Numbered from the stretch's first letter, positions 21,337 to 30,881 are shown. The stretch is DNA of 64,000 bases from Algoriphagus aestuariicola (GCF_017254835.1 NZ_JAFKCW010000001.1:124001-188000); one strand, 5' to 3'. Notes: a model not told the origin generated them from the letters alone. Numbers and translations are program-made.

Positions 21337-21495
21337 TTTGCCAACCTAGAAATATCCCGGGCCGAGACTCGGCAGGGTAGTTACTCTGAAGATTGTCCAG
21401 CTTGCTTTGGCGAATATTGGGCTGAATTCCGGTCGGCTTCGGGCATTTTTTGTACTTTTGGGCTTTCCAAAAATCAACTAAACCTCCTATAAAAT

Positions 21496-22950
21496 ATGTC
21501 TTCCAAGCGAAAGATTACAGTGGCCTACGGTGACGGAATCGGTCCGGAGATCATGACTGCAACTCTAAACATCCTCGAAGCCGCTGGTGCGCAGCTTGAG
21601 TATGATGTCATCGAGATCGGAGAGCAGGTATATCTCAAGGGTGTCAGCTCAGGCATGGAGCCAAAAGCTTTTGAGTCGCTCCGTGAAACCAAAGTTTTTC
21701 TCAAGGCACCGATCACGACTCCACAGGGCGGGGGATTCAAGTCTCTCAATGTCACCACGCGGACATCCTTCGGACTTTTTGCCAATGTAAGACCTTGCAA
21801 ATCCTATTCGCCGTTTATCCAAACGCACTTTCCGAAGACCGATATGGTCATCATCCGCGAAAACGAGGAGGATCTTTACGCCGGAATTGAGCACAGACAA
21901 ACCCAGGAGGTAGTGCAAAGCTTGAAGCTGATCTCCCAGCCGGGTTCTGAGAAGATCATCAGATATGCTTTTGAATACGCCAAAAAATATGGCCGTAAGA
22001 AAGTAACCTGCATGACCAAGGACAACATTATGAAGTTGGCCGATGGACTTTTTCACAGGACTTTTGACGAAATCGCCAAGGAATATCCGGATATCAAAAC
22101 CGACCATAAGATCATCGATATCGGGACTGCGCTGATCGCGGATCGTCCTGAGGTGTTTGATGTGATCGTGACGCTAAATCTCTATGGAGACATTATCTCC
22201 GACGTCGCTGCGCAGGTGACTGGTTCGGTAGGATTGGGTGGCTCTGCCAACGTGGGTGAGGAAGTAGCCATGTTCGAAGCGATCCACGGCTCTGCTCCAG
22301 ATATCACAGGGCTTGGCATTGCCAACCCTTCTGGATTGCTGAATGGAGCGATCATGATGCTCGTGCATATCGGCCAGCCGGAAGTAGCGGAGAAAGTAGC
22401 CAACGCTTGGATGAAGACTTTGGAAGACGGAATCCACACTGGTGACATCTATCAGGAGGGCCTTTCCAGCAAGAAAGTCGGAACTGCAGAATTTGCAGAG
22501 GCGGTAATCGCTCGACTAGGCCAGAGTCCGGCCAACATGATTCCTGCGTCTTTTGACAAGGAAGACACGACGCCGATGAACGTGAAGTTGAAGGAGCGTG
22601 CTCCAGAGAAAAAAGAACTGATCGGAGTGGACGTGTTTGTGGCTTGGGACGAAGAAGGACGTGATCCAAATGTCTTGGGCGAAAAGCTTCGTGCCGTCAA
22701 CGCTAGCGGACTTCAGCTCCAGCTGATCACCAACAGAGGTGTGAAGGTGTTCCCTGCCGGAATGAAAGAAACCTTCTGCACCGATCATTGGAGATGCAGA
22801 TTCCAGACTGCCGATCAGGCGGTGATTAGCCCTGCACAGATCCTGGACTTGCTCAAGCAAATCTCTGATTTGGGAATTGAATTTATCCAAACTGCGAATC
22901 TGTACAGCTTTGAGGGCAAGAGAGCTTACTCTCTGGCTCAAGGAGAATAA
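21496..22950 (+). CDS. icd: NADP-dependent isocitrate dehydrogenase (long, Thermus-like form)
   Basis: Oxidatively decarboxylates isocitrate to 2-oxoglutarate in the TCA cycle. 484 residues: the beta-decarboxylating dehydrogenase domain occupies about 1-335 (VAYGDGIGPEIM near the start; substrate-phosphate region RTSFGLFANVRPCKSY; ENEEDLYAGIEHR; NLYGDIISDVAAQVTGSVG; EAIHGSAPDITG). A further domain of about 140 residues (from about 345) is present, as in Thermus-type isocitrate dehydrogenases, and not in isopropylmalate dehydrogenase. It has a -7-like box TACTTTTG 35 bp upstream. It stands alone between two divergent or separate units. Confidence 0.9.
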   Translation: MSSKRKITVAYGDGIGPEIMTATLNILEAAGAQLEYDVIEIGEQVYLKGVSSGMEPKAFESLRETKVFLKAPITTPQGGGFKSLNVTTRTSFGLFANVRPCKSYSPFIQTHFPKTDMVIIRENEEDLYAGIEHRQTQEVVQSLKLISQPGSEKIIRYAFEYAKKYGRKKVTCMTKDNIMKLADGLFHRTFDEIAKEYPDIKTDHKIIDIGTALIADRPEVFDVIVTLNLYGDIISDVAAQVTGSVGLGGSANVGEEVAMFEAIHGSAPDITGLGIANPSGLLNGAIMMLVHIGQPEVAEKVANAWMKTLEDGIHTGDIYQEGLSSKKVGTAEFAEAVIARLGQSPANMIPASFDKEDTTPMNVKLKERAPEKKELIGVDVFVAWDEEGRDPNVLGEKLRAVNASGLQLQLITNRGVKVFPAGMKETFCTDHWRCRFQTADQAVISPAQILDLLKQISDLGIEFIQTANLYSFEGKRAYSLAQGE

Positions 22951-23054
22951 CACTCGAGGTTTCAAATTTGTGAAAGGGCTGCTTCCTTGGACGCGGCCCT
23001 TTCTTTTTGATAAATCTTGTACTTTCTACTTAGGACATAGTACTTTGTACTCCC

Positions 23055-24341
23055 ATGCAAAAACGAGTTCTCATCATCACCTATTATTGGCCTCCAAGCG
23101 GTGGGTCGGGGGTTCAGCGCTGGCTGAAGTTTGCCAAATATCTGCCAGAATCAGGCTGGGATCCTGTGATTTTTACCCCCGAAAATCCGGACTTTGACCT
23201 TCAGGATGAGAGCTTGGAAAATGAAATTCCAGCAAATTTGGAGGTGATCAAGTTCCCAATTTGGGAGCCCTATCAGCTTTTCTCCAAAGTCAAAAAATCC
23301 AAGACCCATCCTGGAAGGCTCTTGGAGCAAAAGGACAGGGGTTTTTTGGAGAAGGCGGCTATCTGGATGCGCGCCAACCTGCTGGTGCCAGACCCGCGTA
23401 TTTTCTGGGTGAGACCAGCAGTGAAATTTCTGGCTGACTTGGCAAAAAGCGGGCAGTTTCAAGCTGTCATCACCACCGGGCCCCCGCATAGCATGCATCT
23501 GATCGGCTTGGGACTGAAACGCAAGTCAGGTTTGCCATGGATCGCGGACTTCCGAGATCCTTGGACTCAGTGGGAGTTTTTGGACGCGTTGCCCATGAGC
23601 TCTTTGGTTAAGAAAAGGCACCAGAAACTTGAGCAAGAGGTCTTGAGAGAGGCCAGTGCCGTGATGACGATTTCCCCGACTTTCCAGCAAGATTTGGAAA
23701 AGCTGGCTCATCGAAAAATCAAACTCCTAACCAATGGCTACGATCCGGCGGATTTGCCAGTGGGTTTTTCCCCGAGACAAAAAAAAGAAAACGAACTCCA
23801 TCTGGTGTACTCCGGCGTGATCGATTCGATCCGCAACCCGATTCCGTTGCTGAAGGCGCTTAAGGAAGAGTTTACTGGGACCGGGGAAAAGGTGAAGCTG
23901 ACTTTTGTAGGAAACGTCTCTGAATCCGTTCGCGAATATGTCAGGGAAAACGAGTGGTTGGCAAGTCGGGTTGAGTTTCCTGGTTACGTCAGCCACTCGG
24001 AAGTCTTCGGTTATTACGCTGCCGCCGATGTCTTGGTATTGATCCTGACAAACACCAAAAACGCGCAGGGAAATATTCCCGGAAAGCTTTTTGAATACCT
24101 TGCGGCTGGTGTGCCAGTTCTTGCCCTGGGCGATCCGCAAGGGGACTCCGCCAAGATTCTCACGGAGGCTGGTGGCGGAGAGGTGATACGCCATGAGGAT
24201 TTTGTGAAAATTCAGATCGCCCTGCGAAAGCTGATGGACGGAGACGGCGAATCCAAATCCGACGCAAAAATCGACAGGTTTTCCAGACGGGCGCTTGCCC
24301 ATGACTTAGCCGAAATCTTGGATGAGCATTCCCTTTCTTGA
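23055..24341 (+). CDS. GT-B glycosyltransferase (GT4-like)
   Basis: 428 residues with a GT-B layout: N-terminal Rossmann domain opening RVLIITYYWPPSGGSGVQRW (a common start of GT4 family members, with the GGSGVQR acceptor-side loop), then AVITTGPPHSMHLIG and PWIADFRDPW, and a C-terminal nucleotide-sugar half with LVYSGVID, KLTFVGNVSE and NIPGKLFEYLAAGVPVLAL (the E-x7-E-like donor site). It would transfer a sugar to a cell-surface glycan precursor. Its 3' end overlaps the aminotransferase gene by 20 nt, so both likely serve one glycan pathway. TACTTTGTAC just before the ATG resembles a -7 box but is one base short of consensus. Confidence 0.88.
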   Translation: MQKRVLIITYYWPPSGGSGVQRWLKFAKYLPESGWDPVIFTPENPDFDLQDESLENEIPANLEVIKFPIWEPYQLFSKVKKSKTHPGRLLEQKDRGFLEKAAIWMRANLLVPDPRIFWVRPAVKFLADLAKSGQFQAVITTGPPHSMHLIGLGLKRKSGLPWIADFRDPWTQWEFLDALPMSSLVKKRHQKLEQEVLREASAVMTISPTFQQDLEKLAHRKIKLLTNGYDPADLPVGFSPRQKKENELHLVYSGVIDSIRNPIPLLKALKEEFTGTGEKVKLTFVGNVSESVREYVRENEWLASRVEFPGYVSHSEVFGYYAAADVLVLILTNTKNAQGNIPGKLFEYLAAGVPVLALGDPQGDSAKILTEAGGGEVIRHEDFVKIQIALRKLMDGDGESKSDAKIDRFSRRALAHDLAEILDEHSLS

Positions 24342-25410
24342 TTTGAGTCGATGGGATGAAGCCTTGAAAAGAAGGCTTTGCCGGAAATTTTCCGAAGTCT
24401 TGGATGCGGGTCTTTTTTCAGGTGGGGAAGAGGTGGCAAAGCTTAGTGATGCCGTCAATCAATTTCTCAAATCGCGTTTTTCCATCCCTTGCGCCAATGG
24501 TACCGATGCCCTGGAGCTGGCGCTTCGTGCTTTGGGAATCGGTCCGGGCGATGAGGTGATTGTGCCTGCAATGACTTGGGTGTCCTCGGCAGAGGCCGTT
24601 GTAATGGTTGGGGCCAAACCGGTCTTTTGGGATACGGATGAAAATGGCTTGTTGAAAGACGACTGGGAAAATGCCGTAACTAAAAGAACCAAGGCCCTTA
24701 TTCCCGTGCACCTGTATGGGAAGATGGTACGCATGGAAGCTTTGACGGAAAAGGCAAAGAACTTGGGTCTGAAAGTGATCGAAGATGCAGCACAGGCTTT
24801 CGGATCTTTTCAACATGGAAAAGCGGCTGGGACTTGGGGCGATGTCGGCTGCCTGAGTTTCTACCCAACCAAGAATCTCGGAGCGTTGGGGGAAGCCGGG
24901 ATGTGTTTGACGCAAGATGCGGAGCTCGCACGACGACTTTGCTTGCTGCTTAACCATGGGCAGCCAGTTCGAGATGAACATGAACTGGTGGGAAGAAATA
25001 GTAGAATTGATACCATCCAAGCAGCCTTCTTAAATGTCTTTTTGGAGGATTTTGAGGCAAACCAACGAAAGCGTAAAACCCTAGCGAAGCGCTATTTGGA
25101 CGAGCTATCGGCGCTGAGTGAACTGCGGCTTCCCGAAGGGATTTTGGAATCGGACCATAACGCCCATCTTTTTGTAGTTCAAACTGATCGCAGGGATGAA
25201 TTGAAGAGCTTTTTGGCTAAGAATGGAGTTGGAACTGCGATCCATTATCCGACCGTCGTGTCTGATCTGGGGCCTTTTGAATCAACCGGTAATTTTGAAA
25301 ATGCCAGAAAGCTGGCCGCAGAGGGGCTTTCTTTGCCATTGAATCCAAATTTGAGTGATGCGGAAGTCCTCCAAATTATTGCCTCTATCATTGGATTTTT
25401 TGGGCAATAG
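24322..25410 (+). CDS. DegT/DnrJ/EryC1/StrS-family PLP aminotransferase
   Basis: 362 residues. Sugar aminotransferases of this family add an amino group to keto-NDP-sugars. Seen motifs: IPFLDLSRW at the start, NGTDALELALRALGIGPGDE, VPAMTWVSSAEAV, the PLP-contact stretch VIEDAAQAFGS, and the Schiff-base lysine in SFYPTKNLGALGEAG. The start at 24322 lies within the upstream glycosyltransferase (20-nt overlap), indicating translational coupling. Together they point to an amino-sugar-containing surface glycan. The exact sugar is unknown. Confidence 0.92.
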   Translation: MSIPFLDLSRWDEALKRRLCRKFSEVLDAGLFSGGEEVAKLSDAVNQFLKSRFSIPCANGTDALELALRALGIGPGDEVIVPAMTWVSSAEAVVMVGAKPVFWDTDENGLLKDDWENAVTKRTKALIPVHLYGKMVRMEALTEKAKNLGLKVIEDAAQAFGSFQHGKAAGTWGDVGCLSFYPTKNLGALGEAGMCLTQDAELARRLCLLLNHGQPVRDEHELVGRNSRIDTIQAAFLNVFLEDFEANQRKRKTLAKRYLDELSALSELRLPEGILESDHNAHLFVVQTDRRDELKSFLAKNGVGTAIHYPTVVSDLGPFESTGNFENARKLAAEGLSLPLNPNLSDAEVLQIIASIIGFFGQ

Positions 25411-25416
25411 AAAAAA

Positions 25417-26586
25417 ATGAGAAAAACTTCTTTGTTTTTCCTATTTTCCCCAATGTCCTTCACCCAAGAGCCTCTTTTTATAGCCGGAACACTCTGCGTT
25501 GCAGTTTTTTTTGCACAGTGGCTCACACGATTTTCTTGGGGGAGAACAGTCGGAACACCGATCTGGGTGATTTTGATCTGCGCGGTGCTCTCCAATCTGG
25601 GTGTCATTCCCAGTGCCATGGAGGGCAATGCAATATATGATGGTGTTTTCGTTTATTTGGCTCCCTTGGGCATTTTCATTGCCTTGCTTGGCGTGGATCT
25701 GAAAAGCTTAAAAAAAGCGGGCTTGCCGCTACTGCTCATGTTTTTGCTCGGTTCGGTGGCTACTGTGGTCGGGGTTTTGGTGTCTTGGTATGTGGTCAAT
25801 CCAGCGGCTGAAATTGGCTCTTTGGCTTCTGCGGTAGCCGGGATGTATACAGGAACCTACATCGGAGGTTCGATCAATTTCAACGCTATTGCTTTACACT
25901 ACCAAGTGAGCGAGGCAGGAAATCTGTTTGCGGCTGCGACTGTCGTGGATAATCTGATCGGTACGCCATGGATCATCGCCACCTTGATATTGCCCAAGTA
26001 TCTGCAGAGAGTTTTCCCCAGAAAGAAGCTCAATTCTTCCAGTGATGGAGAGAAGTTGGCAACCATCGAGTATATTTCAATCGGCTCCTTGGCCTCACTT
26101 CTTGCTTTGGGCTTGTTGGGAATGACCTTGAGCAAGGTGCTGGCTTTTCATTTTCCGCAAGTACCCGAGATAATCTTCCTGACTACGCTGGCTTTGATTC
26201 TGGCTCAGTTTTCGGGTGTGCAGCAACTGTATGGGAAGCAGACGGTAGGCTTCTTTTTGATTCTTCTGTTTCTGGCGGTAATTGGGACCCTTTGCGACTT
26301 GGGGGCATTACAGGGAGTTGGTAGTCTGGCAGGCACTCTTGCCCTGTTTGTGGGGCTGCTGGTACTGGTGCACGGGTTAGTGATTTTCGGAGTAGGTGCA
26401 TTGCTGAAGATGGACTGGGATGTGATCGCAGTGGCTTCACAGGCGAATGTGGGTGGAAACACGACGGCACTTGCTTCGGCCGAAAGCTTGAATCGTCCGG
26501 ATTTGTTAATCCCGGGGGTGCTGGTGGGGAGTTTGGGAAATGCCCTCGGAACCTATATTGGATTTGCAGTGGCGGAAATACTTTGA
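25417..26586 (+). CDS. DUF819 family integral membrane protein
   Basis: 389 residues with about 11-12 membrane helices and the features of the DUF819 (YjcL-like) family: EPLFIAGTLCVAVFFAQW, an APLGIFIALLGVDLKSLKKA helix pair, GMYTGTYIGGSINFNAIA and, near the end, VASQANVGGNTTALA. The family is probably a transporter but its substrate is unknown. Two starts are possible: ATG 25417 or ATG 25453 (MSFTQEPLF); the second fits the family better, the first sits 6 bp after the aminotransferase stop in an A-rich stretch. It is followed by another transporter gene. Confidence 0.83.
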   Translation: MRKTSLFFLFSPMSFTQEPLFIAGTLCVAVFFAQWLTRFSWGRTVGTPIWVILICAVLSNLGVIPSAMEGNAIYDGVFVYLAPLGIFIALLGVDLKSLKKAGLPLLLMFLLGSVATVVGVLVSWYVVNPAAEIGSLASAVAGMYTGTYIGGSINFNAIALHYQVSEAGNLFAAATVVDNLIGTPWIIATLILPKYLQRVFPRKKLNSSSDGEKLATIEYISIGSLASLLALGLLGMTLSKVLAFHFPQVPEIIFLTTLALILAQFSGVQQLYGKQTVGFFLILLFLAVIGTLCDLGALQGVGSLAGTLALFVGLLVLVHGLVIFGVGALLKMDWDVIAVASQANVGGNTTALASAESLNRPDLLIPGVLVGSLGNALGTYIGFAVAEIL

Positions 26587-26639
26587 TTTGAGTCCCGAGT
26601 AGAAGATTTTCTTCAACTATCACCATAACCCGAAATACC

Positions 26640-27497
26640 ATGCAAACCAGTTTGCTGACTGAACTCTTTCTCCCTTTGGCGCTTGCCCTGATCATGTTTG
26701 GTATGGGGCTAACCCTCACTCCAGCTGATTTCAAACGGATTTTGATCTATCCAAAGGCCGTTGCCATAGGGCTTTTCAATCAGATTCTATTGTTGCCTAT
26801 CGTAGCTTTTGGCATTGCCAAATTGTTCCAGTTGTCGCCCGAGATGTCGGTGGGACTGATGATCCTATCAGCCTGTCCAGGCGGAGCTACTTCCAACCTG
26901 ATCACCCATTTGGCCAAAGGGGACTCAGCATTGTCCATCACGCTTACCGCTTTTTCCTCTTTGATTACCGTGCTGACCATCCCCTTTGTGGTCAATTTTT
27001 CGATAGGTTATTTTATTCCGGGCGGGGAAGAACAAAAATTGGAGATTTTGGGCACCGTGATCGCGGTGCTCGTCATTACGATTATCCCGGTGGCAATTGG
27101 AATGTTGGTTTTGAAAAAGGCCCCCGCGCTTGCCTTAAAGTGGGATAAACCATTTCGGCGGATTTCACTGGTGTTTTTTATTCTAATTGTCCTTGCTGCG
27201 ATTTTGAAAGAAAGAGAAAACATCGTCCAGTTTTTCATCGATGCCGGTCCGGCGGCTTTGGCCTTGAATATAGGCACCTTGTCACTTGGTTTTTTGGTGG
27301 GCAAAGCTGTGGGCTTGGAGTTTAAGCAGGGATTGACCATTGCCGTGGAGTCGGGCATTCAGAATGCCACCCTCGGCATCACGATTGCAGCCACCCTATT
27401 GGTCAATTCGGTCATGACCATCCCCTCAGTGATCTATGGTTTGTTGATGTTCGGTACTGCAGCTTTGATTATCTTCTGGGGAAGCAAAAAGGCGTGA
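26640..27497 (+). CDS. Bile acid:sodium symporter family transporter
   Basis: 285 residues with about 9-10 membrane helices, matching the bacterial BASS family. The opening LFLPLALALIMFGMGLTLTPADF and the discontinuous-helix sodium site region LSACPGGATSNLITHLAKGDSAL (only part quoted from a longer conserved block) are distinctive, as is ESGIQNATLGITIA in the second repeat. Members carry organic anions such as pantoate, pyruvate or bile acids with sodium; substrate here is not evident. It follows the DUF819 gene by 53 bp. Confidence 0.9.
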   Translation: MQTSLLTELFLPLALALIMFGMGLTLTPADFKRILIYPKAVAIGLFNQILLLPIVAFGIAKLFQLSPEMSVGLMILSACPGGATSNLITHLAKGDSALSITLTAFSSLITVLTIPFVVNFSIGYFIPGGEEQKLEILGTVIAVLVITIIPVAIGMLVLKKAPALALKWDKPFRRISLVFFILIVLAAILKERENIVQFFIDAGPAALALNIGTLSLGFLVGKAVGLEFKQGLTIAVESGIQNATLGITIAATLLVNSVMTIPSVIYGLLMFGTAALIIFWGSKKA

Positions 27498-27672
27498 CTG
27501 TTTGCGCTAAGGGCTTTGTGTTTTTGAAATAAAAATTTGTTCTTCGGGGGAAGCAAGCTGTGCCAAACTGGAAAGTGGATTTCCGGAAAACACATCCCTC
27601 TGCAGTTCGCCAGTCTGTTTCAGAGGAAAAATGGCAGCTACAAGGTTAACAGAGATAAGAAACCAACATTTA

Positions 27673-28191
27673 ATGGAGTCAATTCAAATTAGAAAGGCAA
27701 TCCCTTCCGATGCGGCGGATTTGCTTCATATGGCACGGACGGCCTTTTTACAGACTTTTACTGCGGGGAACAAGCCGGAAAATGTGTCCGCCTACTTGGC
27801 TGAAGCTTTTACGCTTGAGCAGCTTTCCAAGGAAATGGAGAACTCAAATTCGGTCTTTTTTGTGGCGGAAAAAGAGGAGGAAATCATTGCTTTTTCCAAG
27901 GTGAATTTTGCCCCTGCCCAGACTGATATCCATGATGACGAAAGCCTGGAAATTGCGAGGCTGTATGTTTTGGAGGAACATTTGGGCTCAGGCTTGGGAA
28001 AACGGCTCCTGGAAATAGCTCTTGATTTCGCTAAGAAAAACGGCAAAAAGTATCTCTGGCTAGGCGTATGGGAGCACAACGCCCGGGCGATTCGTTTTTA
28101 CGAAAAAAATGGCCTCCGAAAATTCGGAAGCCACCCTTTTCCTTTTGGAGATGAGGTCCAGACGGACTATCTCATGCGAATTGACTTTTAG
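27673..28191 (+). CDS. GNAT family N-acetyltransferase
   Basis: 172 residues from ATG 27673 (MESIQIRKAIPSDAADLLHM); an in-frame ATG at 27631 adds 14 residues unlike the family. The acetyl-CoA binding motif A is LYVLEEHLGSGLGKRLLEIA (Q/R-x2-G-x-G/A pattern as GSGLGK), and motif B is WLGVWEHNARAIRFYEKNGL. Substrate is unknown; similar proteins acetylate amines or peptides. Its TAG stop overlaps the TAA of the convergent OmpA gene (shared TTAG), leaving no room for a terminator between them. Confidence 0.9.
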   Translation: MESIQIRKAIPSDAADLLHMARTAFLQTFTAGNKPENVSAYLAEAFTLEQLSKEMENSNSVFFVAEKEEEIIAFSKVNFAPAQTDIHDDESLEIARLYVLEEHLGSGLGKRLLEIALDFAKKNGKKYLWLGVWEHNARAIRFYEKNGLRKFGSHPFPFGDEVQTDYLMRIDF

Positions 28192-28862
28192 TCTCCCAAT
28201 TCGCCACGCTCGGCCATTCTCTGCATTTTTTTGTTGGCATAGATGGCCACTTCCACTCTTCGGTTGTGGCTTCGACCCACTTCAGACTCATTTGAGTCCA
28301 CGGGCAAATTCTCACCGTGGCCCACATCGGTGATTCTGCCAGAACTCACTCCCAGTTCGGAGAGGTAGGAGGCGACCGCTTCAGCCCTTTCTTCGGAGAG
28401 CTCTTGGTTATACTCTTCCGTTCCCTTGCTGTCTGTATGGCCCTCTATCAGGATATTGGTGTCTTCGTACTTTTTCAGGGTGTTGGCCAGACTCTGGAGA
28501 TTGGTCTCTGAAGCCTCGGTCAAATCTGCCTGGTCAAAGCCAAACAACAAACCCGAGTCAAAGGTGATCTTTATCCCTTCGCCCACTCGCTCGACCTTCG
28601 CTCCTTCCAAGTCCTTTTTCAGCTCTTCGGCTTGCTTGTCCATTTCGTGACCAATGATTGCTCCAGCGGAACCGCCTATTGCCGATCCGATGAGGATGCC
28701 TGTTGCTGTGTTTTCTTTGCCGGCGATTACGCCGCCGAGGACTCCCCCAGCCGAGCCTCCAATTGCGGCCCCTTTCACCGCATTGCTAGTTTTGCAAGAG
28801 GGTGCTGCGGCCAAGACTCCCAAAAGCCCTATTCCCAATAAAATTCGATTGGATGTTTTCAT
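28188..28862 (-). CDS. OmpA-family lipoprotein with glycine-zipper domain
   Basis: 224 residues. Lipoprotein signal with lipobox APSC (Cys23). Residues about 30-70 are a glycine zipper (AAIGGSAGGVLGGVIAG and ILIGSAIGGSAGAIIGHEMD), a membrane-inserting segment. The C-terminal half is an OmpA-like peptidoglycan-binding domain with NILIEGHTDSKGTEEYN, LSEERAEAVASYL and SHNRRVEVAI. It likely anchors the outer membrane to peptidoglycan. Homologues with this layout are often called YiaD-like. The gene is alone on this strand and convergent with the acetyltransferase. Confidence 0.92.
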   Translation of the reverse strand: MKTSNRILLGIGLLGVLAAAPSCKTSNAVKGAAIGGSAGGVLGGVIAGKENTATGILIGSAIGGSAGAIIGHEMDKQAEELKKDLEGAKVERVGEGIKITFDSGLLFGFDQADLTEASETNLQSLANTLKKYEDTNILIEGHTDSKGTEEYNQELSEERAEAVASYLSELGVSSGRITDVGHGENLPVDSNESEVGRSHNRRVEVAIYANKKMQRMAERGELGD

Positions 28863-29241
28863 GGTTTTTTACTTTTATCTGCGAGAAGAAAGTCAAAGGC
28901 TGTTCCAGATGTTGCCTCGTGATAGCGGGTGCTTATAGTCTATGTCCTGCCGTGAGAAATAGGAGTACCTCCGTGCTGATAAAAAGTGCTGATAATCAAT
29001 GATTAACGACTTGGATCGTTTGAGGTCTTCGTACTATCTACGACTGATGAACGCGAATATCAGATTTGGACTGACAGGTGAGTGGCGGACGATGTGGTAA
29101 CGATACATTAGTTTTGGTGGGCAAAAATGTCCACACTCTGCTCCAATGTCAGTCTGTAGTTTTCATTTAAGCTTTTGCCAACAATGTTTGACCTATGGGT
29201 TGAATTCAGGTTCTAGGCGTGGTATTTTTGGCAAAAAAAAG
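28863..29241. other. Divergent intergenic region (379 bp)
   Basis: Lies between the OmpA lipoprotein (minus) and the phosphodiesterase (plus). A -7-like box TAGTTTTG at 29109-29116 has no matching -33 element; a better promoter is at 29199-29230. No RNA gene, repeat or coding frame with support was found. Confidence 0.5.
29199..29230 (+). promoter_or_regulatory. Possible promoter of the phosphodiesterase-haemoglobin pair
   Basis: TTG (29199-29201), 21-nt spacer, TATTTTTG (29223-29230) fits the Bacteroidota consensus, but it ends only 11 bp before the chosen ATG, so the message would be nearly leaderless. It may therefore be a chance match. Confidence 0.4.
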
Positions 29242-30486
29242 ATGCGGCAAGTCCTGGCTTTCTTTTCCCTCATTTTAATACAGTTTTTTCCCGCCTTTTC
29301 ACAGGGTACAGCCCCTGATCCTATCGTGATTTTGATTTCTTTGGACGGGTTCAGGCATGACTATGTCGAAAGATTTCATCCGGAAAACCTCTCGAGATTT
29401 ATAGCGGAGGGTACGGCGGCAGAGGCGCTGATCCCCTCATTCCCGACCAAGACATTTCCCAACCATTACACCATTGCCACAGGGATGTTGCCCGAGCACC
29501 ACGGCTTGGTCGACAATTCTTTTTACGAACCCTTCAAAAATCAAGTATACAATATGGGCAATCGGGATATAGTCCAAGATGGATATTGGTATGGGGGGAC
29601 ACCCCTTTGGGTTTTGGCTGAAAATAACGGGATGAAGGCGGTCAGTTACTTCTTTGTCGGCTCGGAAGCACCAGTACAGGGGATTCGTCCCAGCGAGTAT
29701 TTCGACTATGACGGTAGCGTGCCCAATTTGACCCGGATCTCCAAGGTTTTTGAGTGGCTGCAGTTGCCGGAGGCCGATCGCCCGAGGTTTATAGCACTGT
29801 ATTTCTCGGACATGGATGATGTGGGGCATGCTTATGGTCCCAGCAATGATGAAAAACTCAAAGAGAGACTAACCAAGCTGGATCACGAACTGGGAGCGCT
29901 TTTTGAAGGAATCAAGAGCCTCGAGCTTCCTGTTAATGTATTCATCGTGTCAGACCATGGCATGGCTGATGTCCAAAAGGACAAGCTGATCAATCTGGAC
30001 GAGCTCACCGAGGGCGTCGAAGCCCGTGTGGTCAACAATGGTGCTTTGGCCCATGTGCATTTGGCTGACAAAAATGAGAAGAAAGAGGCCATGGAACTGA
30101 TCCAGTCAAGAAGTTCGCACGTCTCGATAGATGATTTGGAGACGAATGAAAACTACTCGGATATCTCGAGCTATCCCCAGCGGATCGGTGACTTTCTGAT
30201 CCTTCCGGAGTTTGGCTACTATCTGGCAGACAATCGCGGCATGATGCGGTACCAAAACCGGGCGGCAATGCTGAAGACGGAAGTGTTTGGAGAGCATGGC
30301 TTCAGTCCCAAAAACAAAGAGGTATGGGGAATCTTCTATGCCAATGGCCCGCAGATCAAGGCCGGCTATCAGATCGATCCCTTTCAGAATATCCATATTT
30401 ACCCATTGATTTGCCACCTGCTGGGATTGCAGGTTCCGAATGGAATCGATGGGAAATTTGAGGTTTTGCAACCAATCTTGAGATGA
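29242..30486 (+). CDS. Secreted nucleotide pyrophosphatase/phosphodiesterase (NPP family)
   Basis: 414 residues from ATG 29242 (MRQVLAFFSLILIQFFPAFSQ, a signal peptide); the frame from 29146 adds 32 residues before the signal. Alkaline-phosphatase superfamily NPP enzymes hydrolyse phosphodiester or pyrophosphate bonds using two zinc ions. Visible: metal Asp in LISLDGFRHDY, nucleophile T71 in SFPTKTFPNHYTIATG, YFSDMDDVGHAYGP (Asp and His ligands), IVSDHGMADV (Asp-His), and GEHGFSPK (His). All key residues appear intact. It should act in the periplasm or at the surface. The stop overlaps the next gene in ATGA. Confidence 0.93.
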   Translation: MRQVLAFFSLILIQFFPAFSQGTAPDPIVILISLDGFRHDYVERFHPENLSRFIAEGTAAEALIPSFPTKTFPNHYTIATGMLPEHHGLVDNSFYEPFKNQVYNMGNRDIVQDGYWYGGTPLWVLAENNGMKAVSYFFVGSEAPVQGIRPSEYFDYDGSVPNLTRISKVFEWLQLPEADRPRFIALYFSDMDDVGHAYGPSNDEKLKERLTKLDHELGALFEGIKSLELPVNVFIVSDHGMADVQKDKLINLDELTEGVEARVVNNGALAHVHLADKNEKKEAMELIQSRSSHVSIDDLETNENYSDISSYPQRIGDFLILPEFGYYLADNRGMMRYQNRAAMLKTEVFGEHGFSPKNKEVWGIFYANGPQIKAGYQIDPFQNIHIYPLICHLLGLQVPNGIDGKFEVLQPILR

Positions 30487-30881
30487 AAAAGGTAAAGATA
30501 GAAAGCAGGGATGACGTTGATTTTTTGGTGAGGAGATTTTACGATCAAGTAAGAAGTCATGACACGCTTGGACCTGTGTTTAACGGTATTGTGGAAGATT
30601 GGCAGAGTCATTTGGTACACTTGTCTGACTTTTGGGAGATGATCCTACTCCAAAGCGGCCCGGGCCGGGGGATGTTTAATCCGACCAAAGTACATCAGGA
30701 AGTGGACGCAAAGGCGGATCACTCCATCACCCAAGTTCATTTCGGAAATTGGTTGGAACTTTGGTTTAATACCATTGACACCTATTTTGAAGGAGAACAT
30801 GCAAGCTACGCCAAAGAACATGCACGCAGGATGGCACATATGCTATTCATGAGAATATGGGAAGTGAGGCCAAAGCCTTGA
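30483..30881 (+). CDS. Group III truncated haemoglobin
   Basis: 132 residues, matching group III (trHbP) globins: the opening DVDFLVRRFYDQVRSHDTLGPVF, then FWEMILLQSG, the proximal histidine in QVHFGNWLELW, and the ending FEGEHASYAKEHARRMAHML, all characteristic. These small cytoplasmic haem proteins are proposed to handle oxygen, NO or peroxide chemistry; the function in this group is not settled. The ATG overlaps the stop of the secreted phosphodiesterase (ATGA), so the two are translationally coupled although they act in different compartments. Confidence 0.92.
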   Translation: MKKVKIESRDDVDFLVRRFYDQVRSHDTLGPVFNGIVEDWQSHLVHLSDFWEMILLQSGPGRGMFNPTKVHQEVDAKADHSITQVHFGNWLELWFNTIDTYFEGEHASYAKEHARRMAHMLFMRIWEVRPKP

